NCBI RefSeq assembly: GCF_041729615.1
Contig: NZ_CP154874.1
Coordinates: 2,919,001-2,983,000, forward strand
Length of the DNA stretch: 64,000 nt
DNA from: Pseudomonas alcaligenes
Lineage (GTDB): Bacteria; Pseudomonadota; Gammaproteobacteria; Pseudomonadales; Pseudomonadaceae
Direction of reading: 5' to 3'
Below, in pieces: positions 1 through 9,744 of this stretch. The notes under the pieces were generated by a model, which saw only the letters and a program-made list of their open reading frames with translations, was not told the DNA's origin and searched no databases. Position 1 is the stretch's first letter. The number at the start of each line of letters is the position of its first letter. The position numbers and the translations under genes were made by a program.

Positions 1-580
1 TGCCATGGAGGTCGTCTTGAAATGTAAATGAAGAAGCAATTAGCGCAACAGCAAAACCCGATCCCGTTTGTATCAAATATTGCTTGTAGCGCGGATTGTC
101 GGCCCACATATATCGCATGCTGAAGCCGATCATGACAAAAGCAAACAAGATTACGACCATTGAAAGGGCTAAGAATTCATTGAATCCATGATCGTTAAGA
201 ACCCAAGCCAAAACGACGTCTCCGGCTGATCCTAGTACAAGAATCCAACAAAACCATGGAATAAATAAAATTGACCACCATTTAAAGTATGAAATTAAAA
301 TCAACCACTTGCTGCTGTTGTCAAAATTCCAGCGCTTTTGATTGATATATAAATCGTCTTCTTTTTTGCCATCCAGGCTATTGCGCGCTGTAGGCTGTAG
401 CTGTGCATCCACGTCCTGCCAAGGCTCCAGATTGGCGTAATGTCCCCAGTGCAATTGGGTTCGGGTCGGGCCGGTACGATTGGCATCCTGCGGCCATTTA
501 TGCGGTGGCTGGGCGGGAATAGCGTTGCTGCGATAGGCCGAGTCGGCATAAGGCGCTGTCGGTGTAACGGAGGCATTCAT
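1..580 (-). CDS. Membrane protein next to T6SS toxin, candidate immunity protein (3' end off window)
   Basis: The frame opens with ATG at 580-578 and stays open for 193 codons to the left edge, so the C-terminus is missing. The ATG overlaps the TGA of the upstream effector (ATGA, 4 bp), which implies translational coupling. The first ~90 residues are polar and Pro/Trp rich (MNASVTPTAPYADSAYRSNA...). Strongly hydrophobic segments follow at about residues 92-116 and 136-155, and a weaker one near 173-185, so this is an inner-membrane protein. G+C over bases 1-300 is about 40% by hand count, far below its neighbours, which suggests recent acquisition. I recognise no family. From its position directly behind a VasX-like pore-forming toxin I infer the cognate membrane immunity protein (compare TsiV2 for VasX). 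A second effector component is the alternative. Confidence 0.6.
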   Translation of the reverse strand, partial: MNASVTPTAPYADSAYRSNAIPAQPPHKWPQDANRTGPTRTQLHWGHYANLEPWQDVDAQLQPTARNSLDGKKEDDLYINQKRWNFDNSSKWLILISYFKWWSILFIPWFCWILVLGSAGDVVLAWVLNDHGFNEFLALSMVVILFAFVMIGFSMRYMWADNPRYKQYLIQTGSGFAVALIASSFTFQDDLHG

Positions 581-3500
581 ATTTTGGCAAAGTCCCTTTG
601 GGTGATCAGCCAATAGGCCTCGTCATCGGCATTGTCGCTGTCTGTGGGCATCTGTGCTGCAAATGCTTGCCAGTTACGCGGCTTCGGCTGGGGGAGCGTG
701 ATGCGGTTATAGCCTGGGAAGGGATCGCCTGCGTGGCAAATAGTTTCGCCTAGTTGGAACTGCGCGTAGATCTTGAGGCTGTATTCGATGGCTTGCCGGT
801 AGCGCAGCGGGTCACCTGCCGTGGGCACGTCAAACTGCGCGGGCAACACAAAGAGCAAGCGGTTGCCGGTGAGTACCAGGGCGCCGAGCTTTTCCTTGGG
901 GATCGGCTGGTAACGGTAGGTCCAGCCTGAGGTATGACCGCGAGTGCGTAGCACTTCCTTGGCTATCAGGCGAAAGTCGAGGCCATTGCGGAACTGGCCC
1001 AGTAGCGGGGTGCTTACTTCGACCACCCAGTCCTGCGGGGCCAGGTAAACGCGCGCTTCGTTTTGCGCGGCTAGCAGATGGGCCTTGTCCGCCGCGCTGG
1101 CCTTGCTCTGCCATAACTGCAGGCGCTCGATCTGCACGCGGGGCTCGCCTAAAGCCCCCAGAAGTTGCTGGTAAGCTTGCAAGGGGTCGTTCATCTGCGG
1201 CAGGCGCTTCTTGGTGCCAAAGGGACCGTGCTTGATAGCCTGTTCTACCGCGCCATCGGCCAGTAGCACGGTCCCAATAACCCCGGCCACCAGCAAGCCG
1301 ACGCCCAGGCCGAGCAGCCAGGGACTGGCCAGCAGGCCAATGGTATAAAGCGCCCAGATACCCGAGCCGCTAGCGGCGATCATATTGGCCATGGCGACAT
1401 CGTCGTCGCCGTCGCGCACCGCACGGTAACCATCCCAGGCAAATAACACTGCGGTTATGCCCATGGCCGCAGCCGAGCCGACGCGCGAGGCATTTAGCCA
1501 AGTGCTGCCGGTACGTTTTAGCAGGTTGTCTGCCCAGAAGCCGGATGTCTGGAAACGCCCCCGTTCCCAGAACACGTGCCAGGGATTGGCCGTCTGCTTG
1601 GTATCGGTGAGCAACTTAAGGGCGACGTTGTTTGCAGCTACCCCTAGATCAGCTAAACCGCCAACTACATTTGCAAGAGAGCGCCATTGTTCTCCGTTTT
1701 GATAAAAAATCCGAGCCGCAACCGTATTCGAAAATAAGCTATACCCTGCACAAATAGTCGCCAGCACAGGCAGCGCCTTGCTATTGGCGAGAGTTCTAGC
1801 AGTGCTCAGGTGAGCCGCGCTGGTGCGCCATTGTTTGTAGTCGGCCACCAGGGGGTCGTTGGCCTCGGCGGCCACCACCATCACTTGGCCCAGGTCTTTG
1901 CGGGCAAAGTTCAGGCGCTCGGCCAGCTTGCCGCTGCTGGTGGCGAGTACCTGACCATTCTTCTTCTCCAAGCTGGCATAGAGGTAATTGTCACGGGTCA
2001 GGGTCGCCCGCTCGGCGGCGGTGATACCAAAGCTGAAGCCATCGCCATGTACGCCTAGCACCACCATATTCTTGGCAAGGGCTTCGCCTTGCGGCAGGAG
2101 TTTCAGCCCTTTGGCCTGGCTGTGCAGTTTTTTCAGCACCTCGAAAGTGGGGGCGAAGCTGCGGTGCAGTTGGATTTGCTTCACGCTATCGCTTTCGCTA
2201 ATACGTTTGACCGCGAGCGCGCTGGCGGTGGCCACATGGTTGAGCAATTCGTCCAGAGCTGAAGCCAGGTTTTGCCCAACATAGGCGGTGTTTAGAAAAC
2301 TCAGTGCGCTTAGGCCCAAGCGCTCAGGCTTGACGGCAAGACCTCCTGCCGCCAGTGCCTGCAGGCGCTTGGCGGTTTCGGGCAACTCACCCTGAGCATC
2401 GGCCAGCAAACCTTTGGTCAATGCATGGGTGGCCTCGATCAGTTGGCGGCTGAGTTTGTCCACGGCCGCGCTGACTTTCAGGTCTTGCGCTTCGATGCAG
2501 CGCGGGTCGCAGCCCTTGGGTGAGCGGTTAAGCACTTCCAGCAGTTCGGCTAGCTGGGCATAGGGCTCCAGCAGGCGTTCATCACGGCTATGGAGAAAGT
2601 CGTTCCATACCGCCGGCAACCGTTCGACCAGCTTGAGCATGCGTTCCTGTTGGCGATAGAGCTGTTCGCGGGCTTGCTCGCGCTCGCTGTGCAGGGTGGC
2701 TTTCTTCAGCGCCGCTGTGTCGATATGGCTTTTGAATTCCTGCAGTGGGCCGCCCGCAGGCATGGCCTCTTGGTAAAGCACCTCGGCATAACGGCCAAAG
2801 GGTTGGTGCGCAACCAATGCATTGAGGGTTTGCAACAGCTCAGCACATAACCTCGACTGAGCAACTGCATGGCGCAGGGCAAAAATGGGGTCGTCGAGCA
2901 TTATCCCGACCAATTGCGGATGGCCGCGCAACTGGTATTCGGAGAGCAAGTCTTTGTTGGCGGGGAGTGCCGGCAGTGGCTCGGGCGGTGTACCGTTGAT
3001 AAAGCCGGCCAGTTCCTTTTGGCGTTGCTCCAGCTGCTTGACCAACGATGTTGCGGGTAATTCAGTGAGGCCTGCATTGAATAAAAGAGGGTCTTCCAGC
3101 AGGGTTTCAAGGTGCAGCTCACGGGCGCACAGGCCTTTGCTAATGCGGGTGATCTGAATAATCGGCATCGCTTGCGTGGCTTTCCATTGCTCCGGGCCTA
3201 CCACGGCGGCTGCCCAGGCCGGTGCGATGTTCTGGCAACGTTGCTTGACCCGCGCAGAGCTGGCTTCCAGCCACTCGATGTACTCCCAGGTCCAGGGTAG
3301 CTCGCTGTAGGCCATGGCAAGCTGATCACCGACAAAACGCCCTTGCAACAACATTGGGACAAGAATCAGGTGTTGCTTGACCCCCACAGGTTTGCGCTCA
3401 TCCGCCTTGCCACCACTGTTTGCAATTTTGCGCCAGTGCGCGACATCTACCTCGAAGAGCTGACCTTTCCCGTCACTTTCCAGCTCACGCCACAGCTTGC

Positions 3501-3786
3501 CCTGATGAAAAACGTAAAGACGACCAGGGCGAAGTACCCCGCCTTTAGGCGCCTCATCGTATTTTTCATAACCCGGCAGGCGCGCCATGGGCACCACAGC
3601 AAGAAAGGTATTTTGCTGGATGCTCTCTTCTTCTTCGTGGCTGCGCATATCTGTTTCAACAACGATTTGCAGCATTCCACCATCGCTACGCTCGATATTC
3701 AGCCCAAGCCTCGCACGGCGGGCGTTGTCATAGTCCGTGCGCTTGCGCGTGCCCTGGTCGATGGGCTGATCCTTCAACTCGCTCAT
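577..3786 (-). CDS. T6SS effector, VasX / BTH_I2691-like putative pore-forming toxin (1069 aa)
   Basis: This large protein follows vgrG with a 4-bp ATGA overlap, so it is very likely the cargo of that VgrG. The N-terminal ~120 residues carry a LRPGRLYVF segment, then GQLFEVDV, which resembles the LRxGYLYVYD...GyLfef signature of VasX/BTH_I2691-type effectors. A LDDPIFALRHAV stretch near residue 300 resembles a second conserved patch of that family. The middle is charged and probably helical. Hydrophobic stretches lie at about residues 670-690, 765-785 and 800-845, the last long enough for a membrane hairpin, which fits a toxin that inserts into the target inner membrane. The usual N-terminal CPxC motif of the family is absent. 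No enzymatic motif is visible. Family assignment rests on short motifs and context; pore formation is inferred. Confidence 0.65.
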   Translation of the reverse strand: MSELKDQPIDQGTRKRTDYDNARRARLGLNIERSDGGMLQIVVETDMRSHEEEESIQQNTFLAVVPMARLPGYEKYDEAPKGGVLRPGRLYVFHQGKLWRELESDGKGQLFEVDVAHWRKIANSGGKADERKPVGVKQHLILVPMLLQGRFVGDQLAMAYSELPWTWEYIEWLEASSARVKQRCQNIAPAWAAAVVGPEQWKATQAMPIIQITRISKGLCARELHLETLLEDPLLFNAGLTELPATSLVKQLEQRQKELAGFINGTPPEPLPALPANKDLLSEYQLRGHPQLVGIMLDDPIFALRHAVAQSRLCAELLQTLNALVAHQPFGRYAEVLYQEAMPAGGPLQEFKSHIDTAALKKATLHSEREQAREQLYRQQERMLKLVERLPAVWNDFLHSRDERLLEPYAQLAELLEVLNRSPKGCDPRCIEAQDLKVSAAVDKLSRQLIEATHALTKGLLADAQGELPETAKRLQALAAGGLAVKPERLGLSALSFLNTAYVGQNLASALDELLNHVATASALAVKRISESDSVKQIQLHRSFAPTFEVLKKLHSQAKGLKLLPQGEALAKNMVVLGVHGDGFSFGITAAERATLTRDNYLYASLEKKNGQVLATSSGKLAERLNFARKDLGQVMVVAAEANDPLVADYKQWRTSAAHLSTARTLANSKALPVLATICAGYSLFSNTVAARIFYQNGEQWRSLANVVGGLADLGVAANNVALKLLTDTKQTANPWHVFWERGRFQTSGFWADNLLKRTGSTWLNASRVGSAAAMGITAVLFAWDGYRAVRDGDDDVAMANMIAASGSGIWALYTIGLLASPWLLGLGVGLLVAGVIGTVLLADGAVEQAIKHGPFGTKKRLPQMNDPLQAYQQLLGALGEPRVQIERLQLWQSKASAADKAHLLAAQNEARVYLAPQDWVVEVSTPLLGQFRNGLDFRLIAKEVLRTRGHTSGWTYRYQPIPKEKLGALVLTGNRLLFVLPAQFDVPTAGDPLRYRQAIEYSLKIYAQFQLGETICHAGDPFPGYNRITLPQPKPRNWQAFAAQMPTDSDNADDEAYWLITQRDFAKI

Positions 3787-5933
3787 GCGTCATCCTCCGG
3801 CTCGAGCAGTTCAACTTGCCCGCCTTGCTCCGGGTCGCCCCACACATCCACGATCAATTGTTGTGGCCCCCTGGCTCCAGCATCCCTTGATGGAAGAGGC
3901 AGGTTTGGGTTGGCGGTATCGGTTTTCTCACCAACTGGCGCGGTATCTGCTGGTTTGGGTAAGTGGGGCAGTACGGGCGCTGCTCCGGTGCCGTTGCCCG
4001 GCCCGCCGCCCGAGTTGACCTTGATCTGCGGGCCGACCAGGGTGACGCCGCTGGCGTCGAGCTTGATGAAGCTGCCGGCGGCCTTGAAGGTGAGCTCACT
4101 GCCGGCTTCGAGGACGACCTTGAGGCCGCTGGACAGGTGGATCTCGTTGCCCGCCTCGACGAACTGTCCCGTGCCCAGTTTGACGTGCTGAGTGGTCGCG
4201 ACGGTCAGGTGGTCGTTGGCACGGACCTCGGTCTTGCGGTCCTTGTGGGTGGTGCGGTGCTCCTCGGCTTTCAGCTCGGTGTAGCTGTTGGCCTCCACCG
4301 TATCGTGGCGCTCGTGGCCGATGCGGATCTTCTGGTCGTGCTCGACGTTCTCGTCCCAGTCCTTCTGGGCATGGATGTAGATCTGCTCCTGGCCCTTGCG
4401 GTCTTCGATGCGCAGCTCGTTGTAGCCACCGCCGCCGGGTGAGCTGAGGGTCTTGAACACGGTCCTGGTCTTGTTCGCCGGCAGGTCGTAGGGAGCCACG
4501 TGTTCCTTGTGGTAAAGGCAGCCGGTGACCAGCGGCTGGTCGGGGTCGCCTTCGAGGAAGGTGACCAGCACCTCCATGCCGATGCGCGGAATGGCGATGC
4601 CGCCGTAGCGGTCGCCGGCCCAGCTCGAACTCACCCGCAGCCAGCAGCTGGTGGTGTCGTCGGCCTGGCCCTCGCGGTCCCAGTGGAACTGCACTTTGAC
4701 CCGGCCGTACGAGTCGCAGTGGATTTCTTCACCCTTGGGCCCGGTGACCACGGCGCTCTGGCTGCCGAGGATGCGCGGCTTGGGATGGGCCAGCGGCGGG
4801 CGCCAGGGCTGGTCCCAGGGGGTGGCGCTGAAGCGGTTGCGGTAGCCCTGATGGAAATCACCTGAGTTGGCGGATGCACCCTCTCCCCCGGTCCCTCTCC
4901 CATGAATGGGATAGGGGAGAGGGCCGGCGCCGAAGCTGGTGATGGACTCTTCCAGCACCTGCGGCTGCTTGCCTTCGTGGTGGATCTCGTTGAGTAGCCA
5001 CAGCTGGTTCCAGTCCGCACGTGGGTGGGCGGAGAGGTCGAGGAAGTGGCCGGTGCGCAGCAGCGGCTGGTCGCTTTCGCCCTCGGCCAGCTGCTGGTCG
5101 GCGCGGTGGCGCTCCAGGGCCCGTTGGGAGAGGTGCTTGCCGCGGGCGCGCTCGGTGAAGCGGCCGGGGTAGTCGTAGTCCTCCAGGTCCGGCTTGGCCT
5201 CGCCCTTGTGCGCCGCTTCGAGCTGCAGGCGCGGCTTCTCGAAGTCGTAGTCGCGACGGGTCACGCGGCTGGTGCGGGTGGCCAGGCGCAGGGCGAAGCG
5301 CTTGATCACTGGGTCGTCGGCCACCAGGCCGGAGTCCTGCTGGTAGGCGGTGGTCGGCAGCTTGGCGAAACCGGTCTGGTCGTCGCCGAACACCAGCACA
5401 TGGCCTTCGGGTGAGTGCTGGAAGTGGTAATGGATGCCTTCTTCCTCGCACAGGCGCTGGATGAAGTGCAGGTCACTCTCGTCGTACTGCACGCAGTAGT
5501 CGCGGGCCGGATAGGTGGCGCCTAGCTGGAAACGCTGGCCGGAGCCTTCGAGGATGCCGTGCTCGCTCAGCACCTGGGCAACGATCTGCGGCACCGTCAG
5601 GTGCTGGAAGATGCGCTGGTTGATGCGGTGACCGAGCCAGGCCAGCTGCGGACGCAGGGTCAGGTGGTAGCGGGTCAGGCGCTGGCCGGAGTCGCCCTGG
5701 GCGCAGGCGTACACCTGGGCGTGGATGCCGCTGCCGTCGGCATTCAGAGCCAGGAAGGCCGGCTGGCCGAGCAGGGCTTCGAGGTCCAGGTCCGGGCGCT
5801 GGCTGACCAGGGTGACCTCGAACACGAAGGGCTGGCTGAGCGCCTCAAAGCCGGTGAATTCGAGCACCTGCAGGTCGTGTGGGGCGCCGGGCAGGTGCAG
5901 GCTGAAATGCGTCTGGTTGGCGGGGGCGAACAT
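3783..5933 (-). CDS. vgrG: Type VI secretion spike protein VgrG (716 aa)
   Basis: VgrG trimers form the puncturing tip of the type VI apparatus and carry effectors. The gp27-like region covers roughly residues 1-330 (SQPFVFEVTL, DYCVQYDESDLHFIQRLCEE). The gp5-like OB region follows (GYRNRFSATPWDQPWRPP, then EIHCDSYGRVKVQFHWDREG), then a repetitive beta-prism with DUF2345-like character. About 55 extra residues, rich in Pro and acidic residues, close the protein and could recruit the downstream effector. I chose ATG at 5933 because it has AAGGAA at good spacing and begins at the conserved MFAPANQTHFSL; a start 27 bp upstream is possible. Residues ~338-352 are encoded by a GC-rich repeat (4879-4923) lying in the linker before the OB fold. 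The stop overlaps the effector start. Confidence 0.95.
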   Translation of the reverse strand: MFAPANQTHFSLHLPGAPHDLQVLEFTGFEALSQPFVFEVTLVSQRPDLDLEALLGQPAFLALNADGSGIHAQVYACAQGDSGQRLTRYHLTLRPQLAWLGHRINQRIFQHLTVPQIVAQVLSEHGILEGSGQRFQLGATYPARDYCVQYDESDLHFIQRLCEEEGIHYHFQHSPEGHVLVFGDDQTGFAKLPTTAYQQDSGLVADDPVIKRFALRLATRTSRVTRRDYDFEKPRLQLEAAHKGEAKPDLEDYDYPGRFTERARGKHLSQRALERHRADQQLAEGESDQPLLRTGHFLDLSAHPRADWNQLWLLNEIHHEGKQPQVLEESITSFGAGPLPYPIHGRGTGGEGASANSGDFHQGYRNRFSATPWDQPWRPPLAHPKPRILGSQSAVVTGPKGEEIHCDSYGRVKVQFHWDREGQADDTTSCWLRVSSSWAGDRYGGIAIPRIGMEVLVTFLEGDPDQPLVTGCLYHKEHVAPYDLPANKTRTVFKTLSSPGGGGYNELRIEDRKGQEQIYIHAQKDWDENVEHDQKIRIGHERHDTVEANSYTELKAEEHRTTHKDRKTEVRANDHLTVATTQHVKLGTGQFVEAGNEIHLSSGLKVVLEAGSELTFKAAGSFIKLDASGVTLVGPQIKVNSGGGPGNGTGAAPVLPHLPKPADTAPVGEKTDTANPNLPLPSRDAGARGPQQLIVDVWGDPEQGGQVELLEPEDDA
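4879..4923 (-). repeat. GC-rich palindromic repeat inside vgrG, in frame
   Basis: On the minus strand this 45-bp block starts CCCTCTCCCC and contains CCCATTCATGGGAGAGGG and a final GGGGGAGAGGG. It shares its architecture and orientation with the block at 6061-6098. It is an exact multiple of three and adds 15 residues (PLPYPIHGRGTGGEG) to VgrG. Blocks of CTCTCCC with a CCCATnnATGGG core are familiar as dispersed intergenic repeats in proteobacteria; that link is from memory and not tested here. Confidence 0.7.
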
Positions 5934-6060
5934 CCGTTGTTCCTTCTGCCGAAAGGGCATCGGCCAGGAGTGCTGGCCGATGGGGTGGCTCGCGTACCTG
6001 CGAGCCGGGGCATTGTCCGGGATGCGCCACGGCAGTGCCGTGACGCGGGGGGCAAAAATG

Positions 6061-6098
6061 CCCCTCTCCCCAGCCCTCGCCCATAAATGGGCGAGGGA
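6061..6098 (-). repeat. GC-rich palindromic repeat / hairpin between hcp and vgrG
   Basis: A perfect 10-bp inverted repeat (CCCTCGCCCA / TGGGCGAGGG) with a 4-nt loop lies 10 bp after the hcp stop. On the minus strand it is followed by GGGGAGAGGGGC and then ATTTTTG. It is related to the repeat inside vgrG. In the transcript it forms a strong stem before a short U-run, so it could act as a partial terminator that keeps hcp mRNA more abundant than vgrG. Confidence 0.6.
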
Positions 6099-6107
6099 GT
6101 CTCAACC

Positions 6108-6626
6108 TTAGGCGGAGATCGGCGAACGCCAGTCGTCGGAGCCGGAAGTGCCGGACACTTCGTGGGTCCAGATGATCTTGCGGTAGGTGAAGTAGACGTC
6201 TTCCAGGTGGGTGAAGTGGGCCATGTTCGGGTCCTGGCAGTTGGGCATGCGCGACTGCACGTCGACGATCACGGCGTCTTCCAGTTCGATGGTGAAGTAG
6301 TGCTCCTGGGTGCCGGTGGAGGAGGTGCGGTACCACTCCAGGCGGCACTTGGACAGGCGCTCACCGGAGGTCAGCGAGTTGAAGATCAGCGGCGAGGCCT
6401 TGTCGAACACCTTGGTGATCATCAGCGGCTTGTGCACGCGCTGGCCGGTCGGCTGACCGGACTGCGGGTCGCGCGGGATGATCACCTGGTGGCTGAAAGC
6501 CTGCACCAGGATCTGGTCCTCGTGGCCTTCCTGGAAGATGTTGCCGACCGAGTCCTCGGTGAAGGTGCCGGCGGTGATCAGGCCTTGCTTGGTGCCTTCG
6601 AGGGACAGGTACGCGGGTGTTGGCAT
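6108..6626 (-). CDS. hcp: Type VI secretion tube protein Hcp (172 aa)
   Basis: Hcp hexamers stack into the inner tube of the type VI system and are secreted with the spike. The length and sequence are typical: MPTPAYLSLEGTKQGLITAG at the N-terminus, then FSHQVIIPRDPQSGQPTGQR, KVFDKASPL, a central YFTIELEDA strand and the C-terminal TYRKIIWTHE. An ideal AAGGAG ribosome site precedes the ATG. It is the first gene of the minus-strand cassette hcp-vgrG-effector-membrane protein, separated from vgrG by 174 bp containing a hairpin repeat. No sheath, baseplate or ClpV genes are in the window, so this looks like an orphan hcp/vgrG island that uses a core apparatus encoded elsewhere. Confidence 0.96.
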   Translation of the reverse strand: MPTPAYLSLEGTKQGLITAGTFTEDSVGNIFQEGHEDQILVQAFSHQVIIPRDPQSGQPTGQRVHKPLMITKVFDKASPLIFNSLTSGERLSKCRLEWYRTSSTGTQEHYFTIELEDAVIVDVQSRMPNCQDPNMAHFTHLEDVYFTYRKIIWTHEVSGTSGSDDWRSPISA

Positions 6627-6903
6627 GGTGCTCTCCTTTGCATTGAGACGAGGACCGGGACTGGTCCGGGCGGCAGACTCAGTACAAGGGGCGTGCCAGG
6701 GGCGTGCGGGCCAGCAACGGCGGGGTTTACGAGGATGGCGCGGGCTGCCCTGTGCGGGGCATCACGAAAGAGTGCGCAACAATTGGCGCAGGGCTGTGCA
6801 GGGGCTTGCGCAGAGGCTGTGGGGCGCGTCTGGCGTGGGCTCTAGGTGTAGCGGGAGAGTGGGCTGCGCAAGAGTTTGCGCAGCCGCCCTGTGGCGTCTG
6901 GGA
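6627..6903. other. Intergenic region upstream of hcp with four TGCGCAA heptamers
   Basis: This 277-bp gap holds the hcp promoter region and the 3' flank of the acyl-CoA dehydrogenase gene. The heptamer TGCGCAA or its complement occurs at 6773-6779, 6806-6812, 6865-6871 and 6876-6882. The last pair forms the hairpin listed separately. I could not identify a convincing sigma-70 or sigma-54 promoter for hcp. Confidence 0.5.
6862..6885 (-). terminator. Hairpin after acyl-CoA dehydrogenase gene
   Basis: A perfect 10-bp stem (GGCTGCGCAA / TTGCGCAGCC) with a 4-nt loop begins 18 bp past the stop of the minus-strand dehydrogenase gene. There is no T-run after it on the minus strand, so its role as a terminator is a guess from position. 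Confidence 0.4.
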
Positions 6904-8706
<1,803 letters not shown>

Positions 8707-8865
8707 GAAGAGCGTCTCCGGTGGGATCTTTTCGGAGTCTAGAGTTGTGAATAGAGCGCGCCTAGCAAGATTCATCGCCCTGATGCCGGACTAGAAACTG
8801 CTCGCGTCCTCCCTTCGAGCTACAATTCGCGCCCCGCTCCAGGTCCTGCTCCAGGTAATGCGCCC

Positions 8866-9702
8866 ATGAACTACCGCCACGCCTTCCATGCCGGCAACCA
8901 TGCCGACGTGCTCAAGCACCTCGTCATCAGCCGCATCATCGCCCTGCTGTCGCGCAAGGAGGCGCCGCTTGCCTACCTCGACAGCCATGCCGGCGTCGGC
9001 CTGTATGACCTGCAGGGCGACCAGGCGACCCGTACCGGCGAGTGGCTGGAAGGCATCGGCCGCCTGTGGGATGCGCCGGACCTGCCCGAATCCACTGCCG
9101 ACTACTTCGGCGTGCTGCACGACCTCAACCCGGACGGTGCGCTGCGCTACTACCCCGGCTCGCCCGAACTGGCGCGCCAGCTGACCCGCGAGCAGGACCG
9201 CGTATTGCTCAACGAGAAGCACCCGGAAGACGGCAGGCTGCTCAAGGACAACATGAAAGGCGACCATCGCGTGGCCGTGCACCTGGGCGAGGGCTGGCGC
9301 GTGCCGCGCGCCCTGCTGCCGGTGGCGGAGAAGCGCGCACTGCTGCTGATCGACCCGCCGTTCGAGAAGGCCGACGAGCTGGAGCGTTGCGTCACTGCGC
9401 TGGACGAGGCCATCGGCCGCATGCGCCAGACGGTGGTGGCGATCTGGTACCCGATCAAGGACGAGCGCCAGCTCAGGCGTTTCTACCAGGCGTTGGGCAA
9501 ATCCAGCGCGCCCAAGCTGCTGCGCGCCGAGCTGTTCGTCCACCCGGCGGACGACGCCAGCCGCCTGGCCGGTTCCGGCCTGGCCATCGCCAACGCGCCC
9601 TGGGGCCTGGAAGACGAACTCAAGCAGCTGTTGCCCTGGCTGGCCGGCAAGCTGGCGCAGAGCCAGGGCGATTTCCGCCTGGACTGGCTGATCGCCGAGT
9701 AA
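8866..9702 (+). CDS. rlmJ: 23S rRNA (adenine(2030)-N6)-methyltransferase RlmJ
   Basis: RlmJ methylates A2030 of 23S rRNA using S-adenosylmethionine. The 278-residue protein has the family's characteristic start MNYRHAFHAGNHADVLKH, the SAM-binding segment YLDSHAGVGLYDL, and the catalytic LLLIDPPFEKADELER (DPPF is the N6-adenine methyltransferase motif IV). WYPIKD and GSGLAIANAPWGLE follow near the C-terminus, as in E. coli YhiR/RlmJ. The gene is monocistronic, divergent from the dehydrogenase and convergent with the chemoreceptor gene. Confidence 0.95.
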   Translation: MNYRHAFHAGNHADVLKHLVISRIIALLSRKEAPLAYLDSHAGVGLYDLQGDQATRTGEWLEGIGRLWDAPDLPESTADYFGVLHDLNPDGALRYYPGSPELARQLTREQDRVLLNEKHPEDGRLLKDNMKGDHRVAVHLGEGWRVPRALLPVAEKRALLLIDPPFEKADELERCVTALDEAIGRMRQTVVAIWYPIKDERQLRRFYQALGKSSAPKLLRAELFVHPADDASRLAGSGLAIANAPWGLEDELKQLLPWLAGKLAQSQGDFRLDWLIAE

Positions 9703-9744
9703 GCGTCCGCTTGCCGCAACCGGTGCCTGTCCGCCTCTGAGGTG

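Noticed and set aside
301..576. 91-codon minus-strand frame at the left end
   Set aside because: It is a different frame of the DNA encoding the membrane protein at 1-580, which has the coupled ATGA start and coherent membrane helices.
6783..6802. Possible sigma-54 promoter (TTGGCGC ... TGTGC) upstream of hcp
   Set aside because: The GG-to-GC distance is 11 instead of 10 and it points away from hcp. The reverse strand lacks the GG of the -24 element.
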